A stretch of 64,000 bases of DNA from Phorcus lineatus (lineage: Eukaryota > Mollusca > Gastropoda > Trochida > Trochidae): NCBI GenBank assembly GCA_921293015.1, contig OV121097.1:29237429-29301428 (forward strand), read 5' to 3'. Below are positions 23,401 through 36,200 of the stretch, in pieces (the first letter of the stretch is position 1; every line of letters begins with the position of its first letter). The notes beneath the pieces are model-generated. The model was not told where the DNA came from and searched no databases. It saw nothing but the letters and a program-made list of their open reading frames with translations. A program made the position numbers and the translations under genes.

Positions 23401-26400
23401 CATTGGTTTTCGACATACTTAGCACTAAGTAAGAGAGCTTCGAAAATATCCTGGTCCTCCTCTCAGTTTCAAAGAACAATAGATAGGTCTTTTTTTACTT
23501 ACCCCTGATGCAAAAAAGTATAGGACAGGAAACGCCACACTTCATATCGCCGGGCAGGGTTGTAGATGATCTTGCTGTATCCGGGTACCCCGTTCAAAGC
23601 TGTGACAGGCGTTCCTCGGTCATTCAACTCACTTGCATACACAGCAAACACGATGATCTGTTGTTGGGAAGAAACGTTTGTCATCATTACTTACAGTCTC
23701 AAAATGTTACTAAGCTGAGATAAGATTGGTATTGGAGATAAAAATTTAGTTTTTCAATCATGGGCTCAGATCGGATAGTGTTAAAATATCTCAGTAGAGA
23801 ATATGCCCAATTTTACTGACTGACTATGTTGTTGATGATGATTTTGATGAAAGTTGGGATGGACTTCAAATATTTGAAATGGACGTCCTGAACATCATCC
23901 CGAACTCAAAATATTGAAATTTAAACATATTCCAATTTTTTGCAAAAATATTGTTGAACGTTACAGAAAAATTAGATTAACTGAAAATAAGAAGAGGCCC
24001 AAAAGGAATAGGGGCCGACGAAGGAAAGATAATGAAGAAATCGGAGGCGCCTGGTAATGGGTCCATGTTCAGCCTACCCCAAATTGTCATAGAATAACAA
24101 TGGCGGTGAACTCATTATATAGAGAAACGAGAAGAATAAAGCGTCTGGTAAATGTGAATGGACATCCTACCCTTAATCATAATTGAATAACAGCAGTGAA
24201 CTCTTAACCTTGAGAAGCTGAGAATGATAACTGAAATTGAGGAGGCCTAGTAAAGGTTAAATATCCGATTTTACACTTAATGTCTGCCATGGCGACAAAG
24301 AAAATTGAAATCGGAGACAGTGGTGCACGTTTTTATAGATCCGTCAAAATAATTCAAGAACAACAATCAGTTAACCTTTTACCTGCGTGAGACTGAGGAG
24401 GATGATGAAGAGCGGGGGCGGTCTCCAGTTGAAGGTGGATGTGAACTTCAGCAACTCCTGCGGTTCTGCTGTATTACGTACGATGGTGTACAGCGCCCCT
24501 GGCTCGTCAAGACTCTCCATCGACCCGTGGTCCGATCCGCCGAATCTATCTTCACCTGTGTCTTCACCAAGAACCTGAAGATTTTCAAAATATTATGATA
24601 TTTGTCACATTCATATGACGCGATGTCAAAGTACAAATGTCTGAAGGGCTGCTGACATCATTAACTTGAAAGAATTGCTCTTCCAATTCGTCTAAACGTA
24701 AACATGACATCCGAACAAACAGCTGCTATACAACACTTAGGTTCACTGTGTCAGAATTCCTTTGTAAAATAAGAAATTTTCGAAAAAAGGAAGTAGTCAC
24801 TATTACTTAGCAAATTACTTTACAGTCACAAACTTTTAGGTCATTATGTGAAGGGATAACATTGTTATACAAGAGACAGATTATGCGATAAGCCCTGAAC
24901 AATTTTGACAATTCTTTGGTTGAAAAAAATGTCTCATTTCTACAATAAATTATCAACAGAATTCATTTCAGACGATGTTTTGATCATAAAAAAACAACAT
25001 GGGTGAACGTTATGATATATCTTGAGTTTTTACAAAAGGTATTTTGAAATGACACTTTTATAAAGTTATCAAGAAACTCGAGCTTTTGCATTTTGAAGGC
25101 CATTTTGGTATACCATTTTAAACTGCTGGCGATAAATTAACCAGGGAAGCCATCAAAGTGAGATAAGGCCAATATTGTTGGTCCTTCAACACCGACTTTG
25201 GTATGAGAAATTTGGACGTTATCCTCTACACCATAATGTTTCACACAAACGTATTACTTGCAAATCACATCAAAGTAGCAATATTTTACCGAGTATCCAT
25301 CAACCCCTTTTCAATAGGTATTTGCTATCAAATATGTGAATCCTTTTGGTTTTGTATCCTGTATCGCTATTTCAATGAGTTAAAATGCAGCTGTTATGTT
25401 CCCAAGATCCGTGTCTAGATGACGTTTTCCGAATAACCAAAGTTTTCACACTCTTAATCAATTGTTGACTCGTGGACATGACTGACGTGACAAATGGTAG
25501 ATGTAATGATGACTAGATATAATGAGTTGCGTAAGTTGCAAAGAATTACAGATAAAAAATAACTCGATCGTCATAAAATAGGTACCTTAAACTGGCAAAT
25601 AGGTACCATTGAGTGTCATTATAGTGGTTGTCAGTTTAAGGACGACAAGAAATTCTATTGATTATCAACTTCTTTGTAGAACTGAATGCAACGTTTCGGC
25701 TTGGTGCATAGAAACCTATATCGAAATGTCGCCTTCAGTACAATAAAAACGTTGAAAATCCAAAAAACTCCATGTCTCCATTGAATGGGTACCTTTCGCA
25801 TGCCAAATTATTTTTAGGTGTTCTTGTCACCGTGTGACCATATCGTTGCAAGTGGTTAACCTATTTGGGTAGAAGCTAGAGCAATGAAATTTGCCTAACA
25901 TTACTACGTTTTTTTTGTTTCGTACTACCATAGTTAGGGCACTTTCTTTGATTGATTTGCATAGGATGACCACCACATGTCTTTGAGTTTTTAAAAAAGT
26001 TTATTTGATAGAATAACGATCGACCCAAATGTTTGATGAAGGAGTTATATCAGACAATCCATTTATGATATAAGTCAATCAGTTCGATGACACTCATAAA
26101 ACAAATATAAGGCTTCAAGTTATAACAAAATATTTCATGACATTGACATACCCAACAGCCTGATGAAAGCTTTTTTTGAGAAAATCTGTCTGTGCATACA
26201 TATCAAAGACAGCCTAATTTCGTTTACTAGTATTGAGAAAATACACTATTCCTTGACTATCTCCGTTACAGACTTAAGGTGGCGGTGTAGGTAATGGACT
26301 AGTTTGGATGATAGATCAATTATATCAAACATCAATGAGATGATATCAGACAAAAATTTACCATGGTTTCTAGTAATGTTTAAATGTTTCATAGAATGAT

Positions 26401-28841
26401 CTACCCACTAGCCTCATGAAAGCATTGAAGGTGGTCGACCTGTTAGGGTTATCAGATATCAATGAGTCGATATCCGACAAACAATTGGCCATGGTTTCTA
26501 GTGATGTGTAAATATTTCGTAGAATGATCTACCCACCAGCCTGACAAAAGGGTTGAAGGTGATCAACTGGTTAGGGTTATCAGATATCAATGACGTAATA
26601 TCCGACAAACAATTGGCCATGGTTTCTAGTGATGTGTAAATATTTTGTAGAATGATCTACCCACCAGCCTCATGAAGGCATTGAAGGTGATCAAGTGGTT
26701 AGGGTTATCAGATATCAATGAGTTGATATCCGACAAACAATTGGCCATGGTTTCTAGTGATGTGTAAATATTTCGTAGAATGATCTACCCACCAGCCTGA
26801 CAAAAGGGTTGAAGGTGATCAACTGGTTAGGGTTATCAGATATCAATGACGTAAAATCCGACAAACAATTGGCCATGGTTTCTAGTGATGTGTAAATATT
26901 TCGTAGAATGATCTACCCACCAGCCTGATGAAGGCATTGAAGGTGATCAACTGGTTAGGGTTATCAGATATCAATGAGTTGATATCCGACAAACAATTGG
27001 CCATGGTTTCTAGTGATGTGTAAATATTTCGTAGAATGATCTACCCACCAGCCTGACAAAAGGGTTGAAGGTGATCAACTGGTTAGGGTTATCAGATATC
27101 AATGACGTAATATCAGACAAACAATTGGCCATGGTTTCTAGTAATGTTTAACTAAATGTTTCATAGAATGATCTACCCACAAGCCTGAAGAAAGGGTTGA
27201 AGGTGGTCGACCTGTAAAGGTTATCAGATATCAATGAGTTGATATCCGACAAACAATTGGCCATTGTTTGATGTGTAAATATTTCATAGTATGATCTACC
27301 CACCAGCCTGACAAAAGGGTTGAAGGTGATCAACTGGTAAGGGTTATCAGATACCAATGACGTGATACCCGACAAACACTTGGCAATGGTTTCTGGTTCA
27401 GAGAATGATCTACCCACCAGCCTGACGAAGACGCATGTGATGGAACAGGGTTATAGATAAATCACATCAAACATCAATGAGTTTATATCCGACAAACTCC
27501 TGTCGTTGGTTATCAGTAATGGGTAAATATTTCATAGAATGAACTACCTACCAGTCTGACGAAAGCGTTGTAGGTGATGGATTTGCTGGGGTTGTAGTCG
27601 ACGAGGTCCATTACGGCGTACAGTTTGGAACGTGGGAGGAGACGTCTGTACGAGTCCTCCAGTAGATGTTGTCTCAGCTCATTGTTGGTGATCTGCTCCC
27701 CTCCGTACACGAACTGGGAAGATATTAAAGAACGTTAGTTTTTGTGTTGTCTTAGTATTAAAGAGACACCCCCTGATTAGAATAACATTTAATTGCTTTA
27801 ATAATCACAAAAATGACATACATGCTTATAAGAATTGAAAATATTTTACCCATTAATCTTAATCAATCTTAATTAATCTTAATCAAACGCTATATGTATG
27901 ACAATTATTCCGATGAAATACATATTATATACATATTATATCTGATCTGATTTTGATTAGATTTTCTCCCACTTGCTATAGGGTCGTTTTATGTATTTAC
28001 ATTCATTCAGCTTTAATTAAGTTGCTTTTTATCAACAACGTCATTTTTAAATCGTTATCATTAGCTGGTGACAAAAATACTTACCCCTTGAAAGAGTGGT
28101 CTGAAATTCTGCAAATAAAAAAATAAATACGTATACATCATAGCTGCCATATGGTTGTTACATGTATTTGAATTCCGGCAAATAAGAATGTCATGTGAGT
28201 TTTCGAAAATCATTTATGTGCGACCTTCAAGAAAACCACCAAATTTAAGTTCAACCAAGCAAGACTCGAGACCGAGTTATATTACTTTCAATACAATAAC
28301 AACAAGATCATAACAATCTATAACGTTATGAATAACAGCTCTCCTCAAAAGAAAGAATGGATCAGATTTTAGTCTGTGAAAACTAAAAACTTCCAGGAGA
28401 ACACGAAATAAAAACAATTTATCGGATAATCGAATACTACAAAAGTAATAGTGAAGTTAATAACCCCGTTTTGATAATCAGTCCTGTACACAAGGAAATA
28501 AATATTCTATGACACTACAAAATCTGTGACGTAGCTATCAGCTTTATCAAGCAATCTTTGAGCCAGAAGTTTTCCCAAAGAATTGATATATCCTAACCAT
28601 TCCAACTCCTAAAATGACCCTCAGAGGGTCCAATAACATAATTACCCACCTCTTCAAGGACTCTCCTGAGGATCACTGGATCCGATGGACCTTCTGTATA
28701 AACACTGCTAGCTCTGCTGCTGGATCTGATCGAGTACCCGGGTCTGTAAAGTCGGTCGCTGTTGTGACTCAGTCGGTCAAAATCGTTGAACCGTCCGCTT
28801 TGACGGCCAGCTCCCGGCCCGAGTCTTCCACCAAGAAACAT
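17453..28841 (-). CDS. RHBDL: Rhomboid-related intramembrane serine protease, ten coding exons
   Basis: Coding exons in transcript order: 28650-28841, 28085-28108 (24-nt microexon), 27552-27713, 24383-24574, 23503-23657, 22872-22984, 21676-21776, 19768-19858, 19196-19291, 17453-17628. All junctions are GT-AG with matching phases, giving 1302 nt and 433 aa; human RHBDL3 is about 400 aa. An in-frame stop 33 nt upstream supports the ATG. Order: Ser/Arg/Gly-rich cytosolic N-terminus, degenerate EF-hand-like segment (near DYNPSKSITYNA), TM1 after WRPPPLF, WRF at 231-233 in the L1 loop, then the catalytic core. Ser297 lies in GGSGG (GxSG motif) and His368 in GHFGGG, so the Ser-His dyad is intact. 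Family members cleave membrane proteins such as EGF-type ligands within the bilayer. Odd: the pair His...Asn of RHBDL2, expected near 245 and 249, is Asp245 and Thr249. Confidence 0.93.
18078..18447 (+). repeat. Dispersed repeat family R2, copy 1
   Basis: About 370 bp similar to 32593-32982 in the same orientation. Shared blocks include CTAGAAATGTAG, ATTGGATGCAATCA, CGCCGTTTCAAAA, a GGTAACCTGTCGGAAGCT-like block and ACAGAGGTTGT. It lies in a rhomboid intron. Confidence 0.7.
20754..20782. repeat. Small perfect hairpin
   Basis: TGCCGTGTT and AACACGGCA pair around a short loop, in a rhomboid intron. No function is apparent. Confidence 0.6.
22020..22440. repeat. Degenerate tandem repeat, about 55-bp period
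   Basis: Seven or so imperfect units with the core ATCATAATGAAGGA(A/G)TAA followed by TCCGAAACGTT or TCCAAAACGTT. Located in the rhomboid intron between the 21676-21776 and 22872-22984 exons. Confidence 0.75.
23340..23454. mobile_element. Short inverted-repeat MITE, family M1, copy 2
   Basis: CCAGGGCCTAGATTTTCGAAG at the left is mirrored by CTTCGAAAATATCCTGG at the right, with CTCTCTTAGTGCTAAG against CTTAGCACTAAGTAAGAGAG inside. It belongs to the same family as 5964-6076. It ends about 50 bases before the donor of the rhomboid exon at 23503-23657. Confidence 0.8.
24040..24285. repeat. Degenerate tandem repeat, about 90-100 bp unit, 2-3 copies
   Basis: Recurring blocks GAGGCG/GAGGCC...TGGTAA...CATCCTACCC...ATAGAATAACA...GGTGAACTC appear two to three times with heavy divergence in a rhomboid intron. 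Confidence 0.5.
26398..27541. repeat. 128-bp satellite made from the rhomboid exon end and its splice donor
   Basis: Nine units starting at GATCTACCC occur at 26398, 26526, 26654, 26782, 26910, 27038, 27170, 27293 and 27407. Six are exactly 128 bp apart at start, the others 114-134. The series leads into the true exon end at 27541-27552. On the minus strand each unit holds a mutated copy of the exon's last codons (FNPFVRL, where the real exon has YNAFVRL) followed by a donor such as GTGGGTAG. Middle units alternate two sequence types (CTGACAAAAGGG with GACGTAATATCC, and C(A/G)TGAAGGCATTG with GAGTTGATATCC), giving a 256-bp dimer. A more diverged relic starts near 26149. Confidence 0.9.
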
Positions 28842-28924
28842 GGTGCCGATGTGTACACGGCCGCTTGGGAGTTACCAATGCTAAGGTTGGGTCCTTTGAC
28901 GTAGAAATTGTTTGATGACGTTTC

Positions 28925-31292
28925 CTGATATGATAATATAGCTAAAATAAAATGTGTGAACTGGGACTGACATCAAATCATAACCTTCATACCATATTTT
29001 ACATGCATCGATAACGCCATGTTACCATGATACCAATTATATAAGAATGTTATTGTAAAAGATGATATTTAAGATGTTCATCTAATCACAAAATTAATGG
29101 TGAATTGCAACACGACTTTTACATTTATGGAATAAAAAAGTAGCTGATTTACTGGGTGTGTAGAGGTTTTTTTAAAAATACAGTACCATCCTCTTTCTAC
29201 TCGAATTCATGTTCACAAAACTATTGTGTTAATATGCTAAATCGTGTGACGTGTTCTTGCAGTTATAGATTATATCATGACTTTATTTTGATTGAAAAGA
29301 ATAAAGTACACTATTGCAAACGGTGATTGTCCCCTGAATACTAAATACTGTTTACTTCACGATTTTTTTAGTACTCAAATAGATTATAGTTATTTCTCTT
29401 TATTAGTAAGCTATTGTATGGAGAAGAAAGTGTTTGATGCAAACACAAATTTCAAACTTCTCACGTATTTCATGTGCACTTGATCACAATATAAACAATG
29501 TCTACAAGACAGTGTGGACTCTTATCTGCCTTCTAAATCTGCTGAAGGCTGATTGTGTTATTTTGTATAAATTAGTCATTCTTTGTATGCATCTACTGCA
29601 AAACGTAAGAATAAAATTGAAGTAAGTTTTTATTGCTGCTTACTGTCATGTTAGTGTTACAAGTGCAAAGAATTAAATGTGTAAAGAAGTGAACATAATG
29701 CACGCAATAGAAAAATCAACAGGTCGCTCTAGTATAACTATAAGCCTTCAAGACCGTTTTATGTAAGTTAAAGCAAAACGCCATCGACGCTTATCCGCCA
29801 TGACGTCAAAGGAGCATTTCATTTCCAGGCAAAATTTGTAGACATACACCTTTCTTAAAACGTTCATCTATCGCACCAGTAGTAAAATATTTGTCTGTGG
29901 CGTGAAAAGAGTTAACGTAACCCGGGCAGGGTGGGGCTGACATCGACAAAATATGTATACCTTTTAACGTTCAGTGTTACCAGCTCTAGTGTATAATTAG
30001 TCACGCATCGTGGAGCACTCGCATAAACCGTAAACATAACGCTGTTCAGTTGGACGAGCTTTGTAAACTTACATTTGGGCGACTCATTTCATGACATATT
30101 TTCGTTAAGGCGTTATTTTTATTCCCTTACTAGGGTGCGTTCACTTTACATTGAGCGACAAACAAGTCTCATGTTCATGGGTAATTGACTTAATGGTTAT
30201 GTTTCGATAGGAACGTTGTTAAGATTTTAGTTAGTATTGACACTGCTCATATCATAACTCGTTTAACGCGTTTTAGAGATGGTGTTTTGACATTGTAGAA
30301 CATCATGTTTTGAGGTTTAAGTTGCTAAATAAAAGTTCTTTTTATGATATTTACTGTCAGAGAAACTTTGCTTTATATTAGAATATACCTCAAGTTTATT
30401 TATATTAAAATAGTGTGTTTTAAGTCCGGATTTAAATTTCGGAAGTTCATCTATGTCTCTAAGGTTTTAAGCAAGGGAATTCCATAGAGAAGGGCCGGCG
30501 ACTTGAAATACGCGATCACCAAATGTTTGAGTTCTGGATGATGGTAGGAGATTTCGTGCATCGTGCATGTTAAAAGTGACAAACGGTTGTAGAAAACACT
30601 AGCTTTATTCTGTACTGGTGTAAACTGACACTATTTGAACTTATTGAAAATGATACACCTGATTTAGTCTCCATGATAAGGTCTCGCAAATAATAAACTT
30701 CTGTACACAATATATAGCGTCATTTATTTTATGAACCCAACAACATTAAGTTACTAACACCCAAACACAGTAACACTTCGTCCAAGGTCACAGTTATATT
30801 CTAAAATACAATACTGATCTAATTCGTCGTGATAGAAAATAAACACATCTTTCTAGGCTGTTGATTTAAGTGTCAATAAAAAACACCAAAGTGATCCTAA
30901 CGAGAACTGATTATAGGATTTTAAAATTATCTATCAGATGATAACAATGTTCAAAAATGGTTTCAAACATGGCTATTTATACATGTGACATATATTTATA
31001 CGACATATAACATATGCCATAGGAACTGCGAAATAAAAAACGGTTAGGTTTTACATGGTTTGTTGGATATTTGGATTCACAAGCAGATATAAGTTCACAA
31101 ACCATAACAAGAGATAGGAGGTACAGTATAGCTGAGTGAGTCGTGTCCTCAGGTCCTCTAGATAAACGCGAATTATCTAATAAACTGAATAACTAAGATG
31201 GTTGTAAATGTTGCTAATCTCATATCAAACAACTCACATAAACAATAACACCCACAATAATCCCATTAATCCAGAATAACTCAGTAACTCAC
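28925..31292. other. Probable 5' intron of the rhomboid gene; nothing recognised inside
   Basis: An acceptor (CATATCAG on the minus strand) at 28925 precedes the 5' UTR part of the first coding exon (28842-28924). The donor would be at 31292. The interior is AT-rich with no supported gene. Confidence 0.4.
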
Positions 31293-31375
31293 CTCAGAAA
31301 ACGTTATATCCAATATTCCGTTACTTCTCAGTCACCCGGCTGTAGACGGGTATAGTTATAAATATAGCATTGTAT
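31293..31375 (-). promoter_or_regulatory. Candidate promoter and 5' UTR exon of the rhomboid gene
   Basis: On the minus strand a TATA-like TATATTTATAAC (about 31354-31365) is followed by GC-richer sequence and, after about 60 nt, a good donor (TTTCTGAG then GTGAGTTAC at 31292). This fits a short non-coding first exon spliced to the acceptor at 28925. It rests on sequence pattern only. Confidence 0.4.
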
Positions 31376-33339
31376 ACGTCTTTCATCGGGTTTGTTGAAT
31401 AGGGTGTGTCCGGTGTGTTATAGCGGGTATTGTCCATGTACCCGGGGTACATAAACTCCATTCACTAAGTCATTTGACCTCCATATAGGATAGGGCGCGG
31501 TGACTGCATACATGTACGTCATACCATACAAAGAGGTTTGAATAGGAAACGAAAATTTAAAAGTTTTGCTTGTTATTACGCTGTACATTGAATATGTTAA
31601 TATGTTTAGACTGAAACGCCCCATATAGTTTATGATTTGAGCTTCGAATGAATTGTGAGAATAACTAATACATGTTTCTAGGCTAAACTGATACATGCCA
31701 GTTCGAAGAGAATATACTCAGAATCACAAACAACAAATCACAAAAGAAATGTCTTTACTTAAGGTGCAAGATAGTTTAATCCACATGGGTAGATGTAACT
31801 AACAGTATGTTACATCATGTCATCAGAAACCAACAATTGCAACGTATAATTTTGTAAACAGTAAACTTGTCATGTCCCTAAAAATTCAAAAAAATTTCGT
31901 GTTGAAGGCTACTTTGCGAGATATGAGAGTGAAATTGGACTTTTTGGCGTGATTTAGGACGAACTTCGTCAAGATGAGTCAACAAAATTGGTCCAAGAAT
32001 GTATTTATGTCAACAACATCTTTGATTTACTTAATATTTTAATTTCATGAATTATTATATAAAATCCCAGTCATTCAGTTGAAAAACATTTAAAAACAGC
32101 TATTTCAGAACCCGTTGTTTGTTTGAACAGGTGTACTAAATGTAATAATATAACCTGATGAGTTAACACAAATTTTATTATAACCTGATTAGTAAACGTA
32201 TGTATTCCTTTCAACTAAGCAAAGGTTTATAAAACACATTCAAAATCAATGTTATCTGGCAGTTGTATTTGTATTTTGCTATGAGGAAAATGAGGTGACG
32301 TTTCTTTGCCGTTGAGCGTAGATTAACCTCGATTACTCAGGGCAACTGACAAGCGAGGAATGCATCAAAGAAGATAATAATAGAAAATTATTACAGCAGA
32401 TGGCACAACCATGCACAAAATCTGCAGTATCTAAAAATTTTCATGTGGTAAATATTGTGCTCAAATGTAAACATAAATTTTAATGTCATTCAATGATTCT
32501 ACATATCTTTTCAGAAAATTAATTTGGATACATTTGAGATGAGCTGTTTTACAACACATAATGTCCCACATTCTCTCAGAGCATTTCTCGGTCTAGAAAT
32601 GTAGTAACTTGATTGGATGCAATCACGATCAGTTGTCCCATCAGCGACGCCGTTTCAAAAGTTCTCATTCAAAAATGCCTATATTATTTCTTTTGATTTC
32701 GGAACTCTACACTATATTCGAATATGCACTTGCACTCTGAGTCTCCTTTTCAGAACGGATTCGCCCTAATTAACGACTGAACCATTTCATAGGACTTTGC
32801 GACAACAATTATTTTTATCCATGCATGCGGTGTTTTGATTGGCTGAAATTACAAGGTAGTTTGAGTTCGAATACATGTTTATTGCCGCTATGGGAACCTG
32901 TCTGAAGCTTTAGGATTGCTCGTATTAGAACAGAGGTTGTATAGGTGTTAATGACGGAGCTACCTCTGTTGAGAGAGAATGTGTGTCCAACAGTTTAGTT
33001 TAAGATCAAAGTAGTGACATTTTTTCCAGTTTCTCTAAAACATTATCAAGTGATAATTCTGATATTTTCTACATAGTTAATAAAATATGATAATAAAATA
33101 TATACTGGTGTAAAAATAAAATGAAGTTTAGAATATATGTCTGAGGGTCACTTAAAAATCTTTCAACCAATTGCAAGCTGTATTTATGTCGATGCTGATT
33201 TTAGTTACAAACTGTCTTTTAATATGCTTTTAGCATCACTTCCCGAGTATAATAACGATCATTAATTTTAAAAAGTAGATTTAATTCATAAGGTACTCGA
33301 AGGACCAGTACCACGTTTTTTTTAAATCTTAGGAGATCT
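31376..33339. other. Intergenic; holds one dispersed repeat, otherwise nothing recognised
   Basis: AT-rich sequence upstream of the rhomboid promoter. Apart from the R2 repeat at 32593-32982 no gene, splice-linked frame or structured element is supported. Confidence 0.4.
32593..32982 (+). repeat. Dispersed repeat family R2, copy 2
   Basis: Homologous to 18078-18447. The flanks here show a short inverted pair (CACATTCTCTC near 32567 against GAGAGAATGTG at the end), hinting at a TIR origin. Confidence 0.65.
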
Positions 33340-33545
33340 CACGAAAACGAAAAAAAGGTTTCCAATTGCAAGACGATTTTTCTTAATAAAAAAAAGCCGT
33401 TTTGAAGATAGCACAGTAAGATCGGTTAAAGCAATGCGAATCCATTTCCCTACCACAAATGATTAAAAGATGATACCATACAAATGACTTCTGTTTGACA
33501 CTTGATGGACTAGGGGGGATCGGGTTAAGTAATGAGATGTTTCGG
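33340..33545 (+). repeat. Dispersed repeat family R4, copy 3
   Basis: Contains TTCCAATTGCAAGACGA, AGATCGGTTAAAGC, GCGAATCCATTTCCCTACC and a terminal GGGATCGGGTTAAGTAATGAGA. It abuts the left end of the segmental duplication. Confidence 0.7.
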
Positions 33546-36200
33546 TTATTTATACAAGGTTCCTTTAAAAAACTTCTAAAACCGGAAACCAGATTTTTCA
33601 AACGTTCAACCAAACAGATAAATTTCCATTGAGTAAAAATTGTCCACATCGTGACCTGAATCTTCTCTATATTCTCATTGTACTGAGATACTAGGACATA
33701 CACGGTTTTCGTATTCAGCATAGCTACAATACCTTAACGACAAATAACAAATAACTTCAAAAGATTCATTCATGCATTTACTCCGAGTTGCCATTGTAAC
33801 AAAGCGCTCATAAAATCCTCATTTATTGCAATCATTTCCCTGTTACAAGAAAGTGGTTTGAATTTAATGTTATTATTTCCGTGTTGGCCCATTTACAGGT
33901 CTGATTTCTACTGTATTGGTACGAGGTTTGTATTAAAAATCCTTTCATTGATTGGGTTGTCGTTATGCCATATGTTTTCCTAATCGAGATATACCTTTAT
34001 TTCAATCATTAAACGTGTCATATTGCCTTTACCAGTAAATATGATTTGCAATTGGAGTTACACCCTCACATGAAAACACACAGAAACACGATAGAGCGAA
34101 TCAAGCATTTATCACTTGTAGTGTAATATTTGCTTTAAGCATAATGCTCTTACATGAAAGCAAAAAACCAACATAAGGTATGCAAACATCTTTCACTTAA
34201 ATATTTATTGAATAAGATTCTAAATCAATAGAAAAATGATGAAATAAGAAAAATCCAACGAAAGCATTTCAAAGAATCATAAAAGCTAAAAATTCAGACA
34301 ATCAAAAACATCATCATTAAAAGGCCCAACAAACTTATCAATAGAATATTAATGAAATAAAGTTTTTATGATGAGAGTAACTGAAAAAGCAGATTTTATA
34401 ATCGTTTTTTCCAGTTGTACAATAGTAACACAAAGTGCAGGAACGTTTTAACTTATCAAAACAGGAAAAAACTTAGTTTCAGCCCTAAAAACAAAGGTTT
34501 TAAATCAATATCTTCCTGAACCTTTACGAATACATGACTACATGTTATCCTTTGACTTTGCAAGTGTACTGTTATGTTAATTTTCAGAGTTTCGTTTGAA
34601 AAAAAAATACCCCGACAGGACTGTCCGTTTAAATTGACAAATTTAACACACTCGGGGGAAAATGTCACAATTAATTTCACCTGTGATATTCTTTCTTATA
34701 TATAAAATGACAGGGTTATTCAAAACTTTTCTAATATCTAAAATTAATATTGTCGTTGTATTGTATGATGGATTCAGTGTACTTTTGGTAGATTACATAA
34801 TACATAAATGATAGAATAAAGTGAAATATGTTACAAATACATTTGGATTTGTTTTATTTATTCGTACAGTGACAGGCAAAATCATAGAAGTGAATAACAA
34901 AAGAAGATCTTGTAAAAAAACACTGTATCTTGTCACTATCGACTCTTATGGATTATTTACACAACTTTTAACACGTTTTAACTTTAAGTCAATTAGTGGT
35001 TTGATTAAATTTTCAACTAGAAATATACTTGCTTTAGTTGGCTAAGTAATCAGTGAACAAAGAAAGGTATTCATACATTTAGAAAAATATTTCTGGTTTC
35101 TAAACGAGAGACTTATTTTCAGATTGTGCTTTGTATCATTTTGTGCATATAGTTTACGATCTTACGCTCTTAGTCTACATCGTCAGCTTGTCTAAAAAAT
35201 CTGGAAGATGTTACACTTCTAGATATAATGACGAGAGACTTCGAAGACCAATGCAATTGGTGCTCGGAATTTTCCGAACTTCTACAGACTCTTCAGGCGA
35301 GATCAACGGTAGAGAGTGATGAGTGAGTGACCACAGTGACAATTGAGTTCTTTGCTTACAAATGCATAGGGCAATTTCTTATCCGCCATCATGGAAAACA
35401 AGCTTTAAGTAGAATCTGGGATATTCACATTCATTTGGTGTTCCGAAATGTTACTCAGTTATCTGTACGTACAATTACCTGAAACAAACATTGAATTGAA
35501 TATATAAAATACTAAATAGTTTCATATTACATATAGGTTGTTGAATTCGTTGAATATACCCTTTTGATATGCCTCTGTAATCATTTTTTTAAAAACAACG
35601 TAACCTTTTTCTTTCAAATTAAACAAAACGGTTCTTTCGAACGTACCTCGCACGCAGATCCAGTGTGAAACTGTTCGCCGGTAACATAAAAAAGACATTG
35701 AGTACATAAAATACATACGATTGTTATATAACATAACATTTATGATTACGTTACATGTATAGTCCACATATTACTAATTTCTTCAAAAAGTCTATCACTG
35801 ACACACTTCCGTCACCTTTATTCATATTATCGTGTAAGCTAACACTATAGCAACAAAAACAACATGCTTAGACTGTAATATTGCATAAACTGTTTCACGT
35901 CAATTTCCCAATGACATGATCATCATGACATACAACTTTGCTATAAAATGTAAGTATAGGTCCACAGTTTAATATGAAAATAAAATAAAGTTTAAATACA
36001 CCCATCGCTACATCCATCACTATAGTGGTTAAATGGAATGAAAACTAAAAAAAAGGCAAACACACAAATTACAAATGGGTGTCTAACGTAATCATTATTA
36101 ATGCAAAATACGTTTCCAAACTTTTTCGATATACTCATTCTCGGAACTTTGGATAATGCCTTTTTGCCTTCTCCAAATATATTCACAAAGTTAAACAAAA
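33540..36200. repeat. Segmental duplication, copy A
   Basis: Collinear but diverged similarity to 53830-60900. Matches include AAACCAGATTTTTCAAACGTTCAAC, CCTTTCATTGATTGG, AATCGAGATATACCTTTATTTCAATCAT, CATAAAAGCTAAAAATTCA, TGTATCATTTTG, GGCGAG and CACTCTTCCGTCACCTTTA blocks in the same order. Short conserved frames on either strand (plus strand 35124-35330; minus strand 34456-34680) show coding-like conservation but disagree in frame between copies, so no gene is called from them. Confidence 0.8.

Noticed and set aside
27148..27417. 89-residue minus-strand frame with two FNPF(V/F)RLVGRS repeats
   Set aside because: Shadow of the exon-derived satellite; the 128-bp period breaks the frame and donor sites follow each copy.
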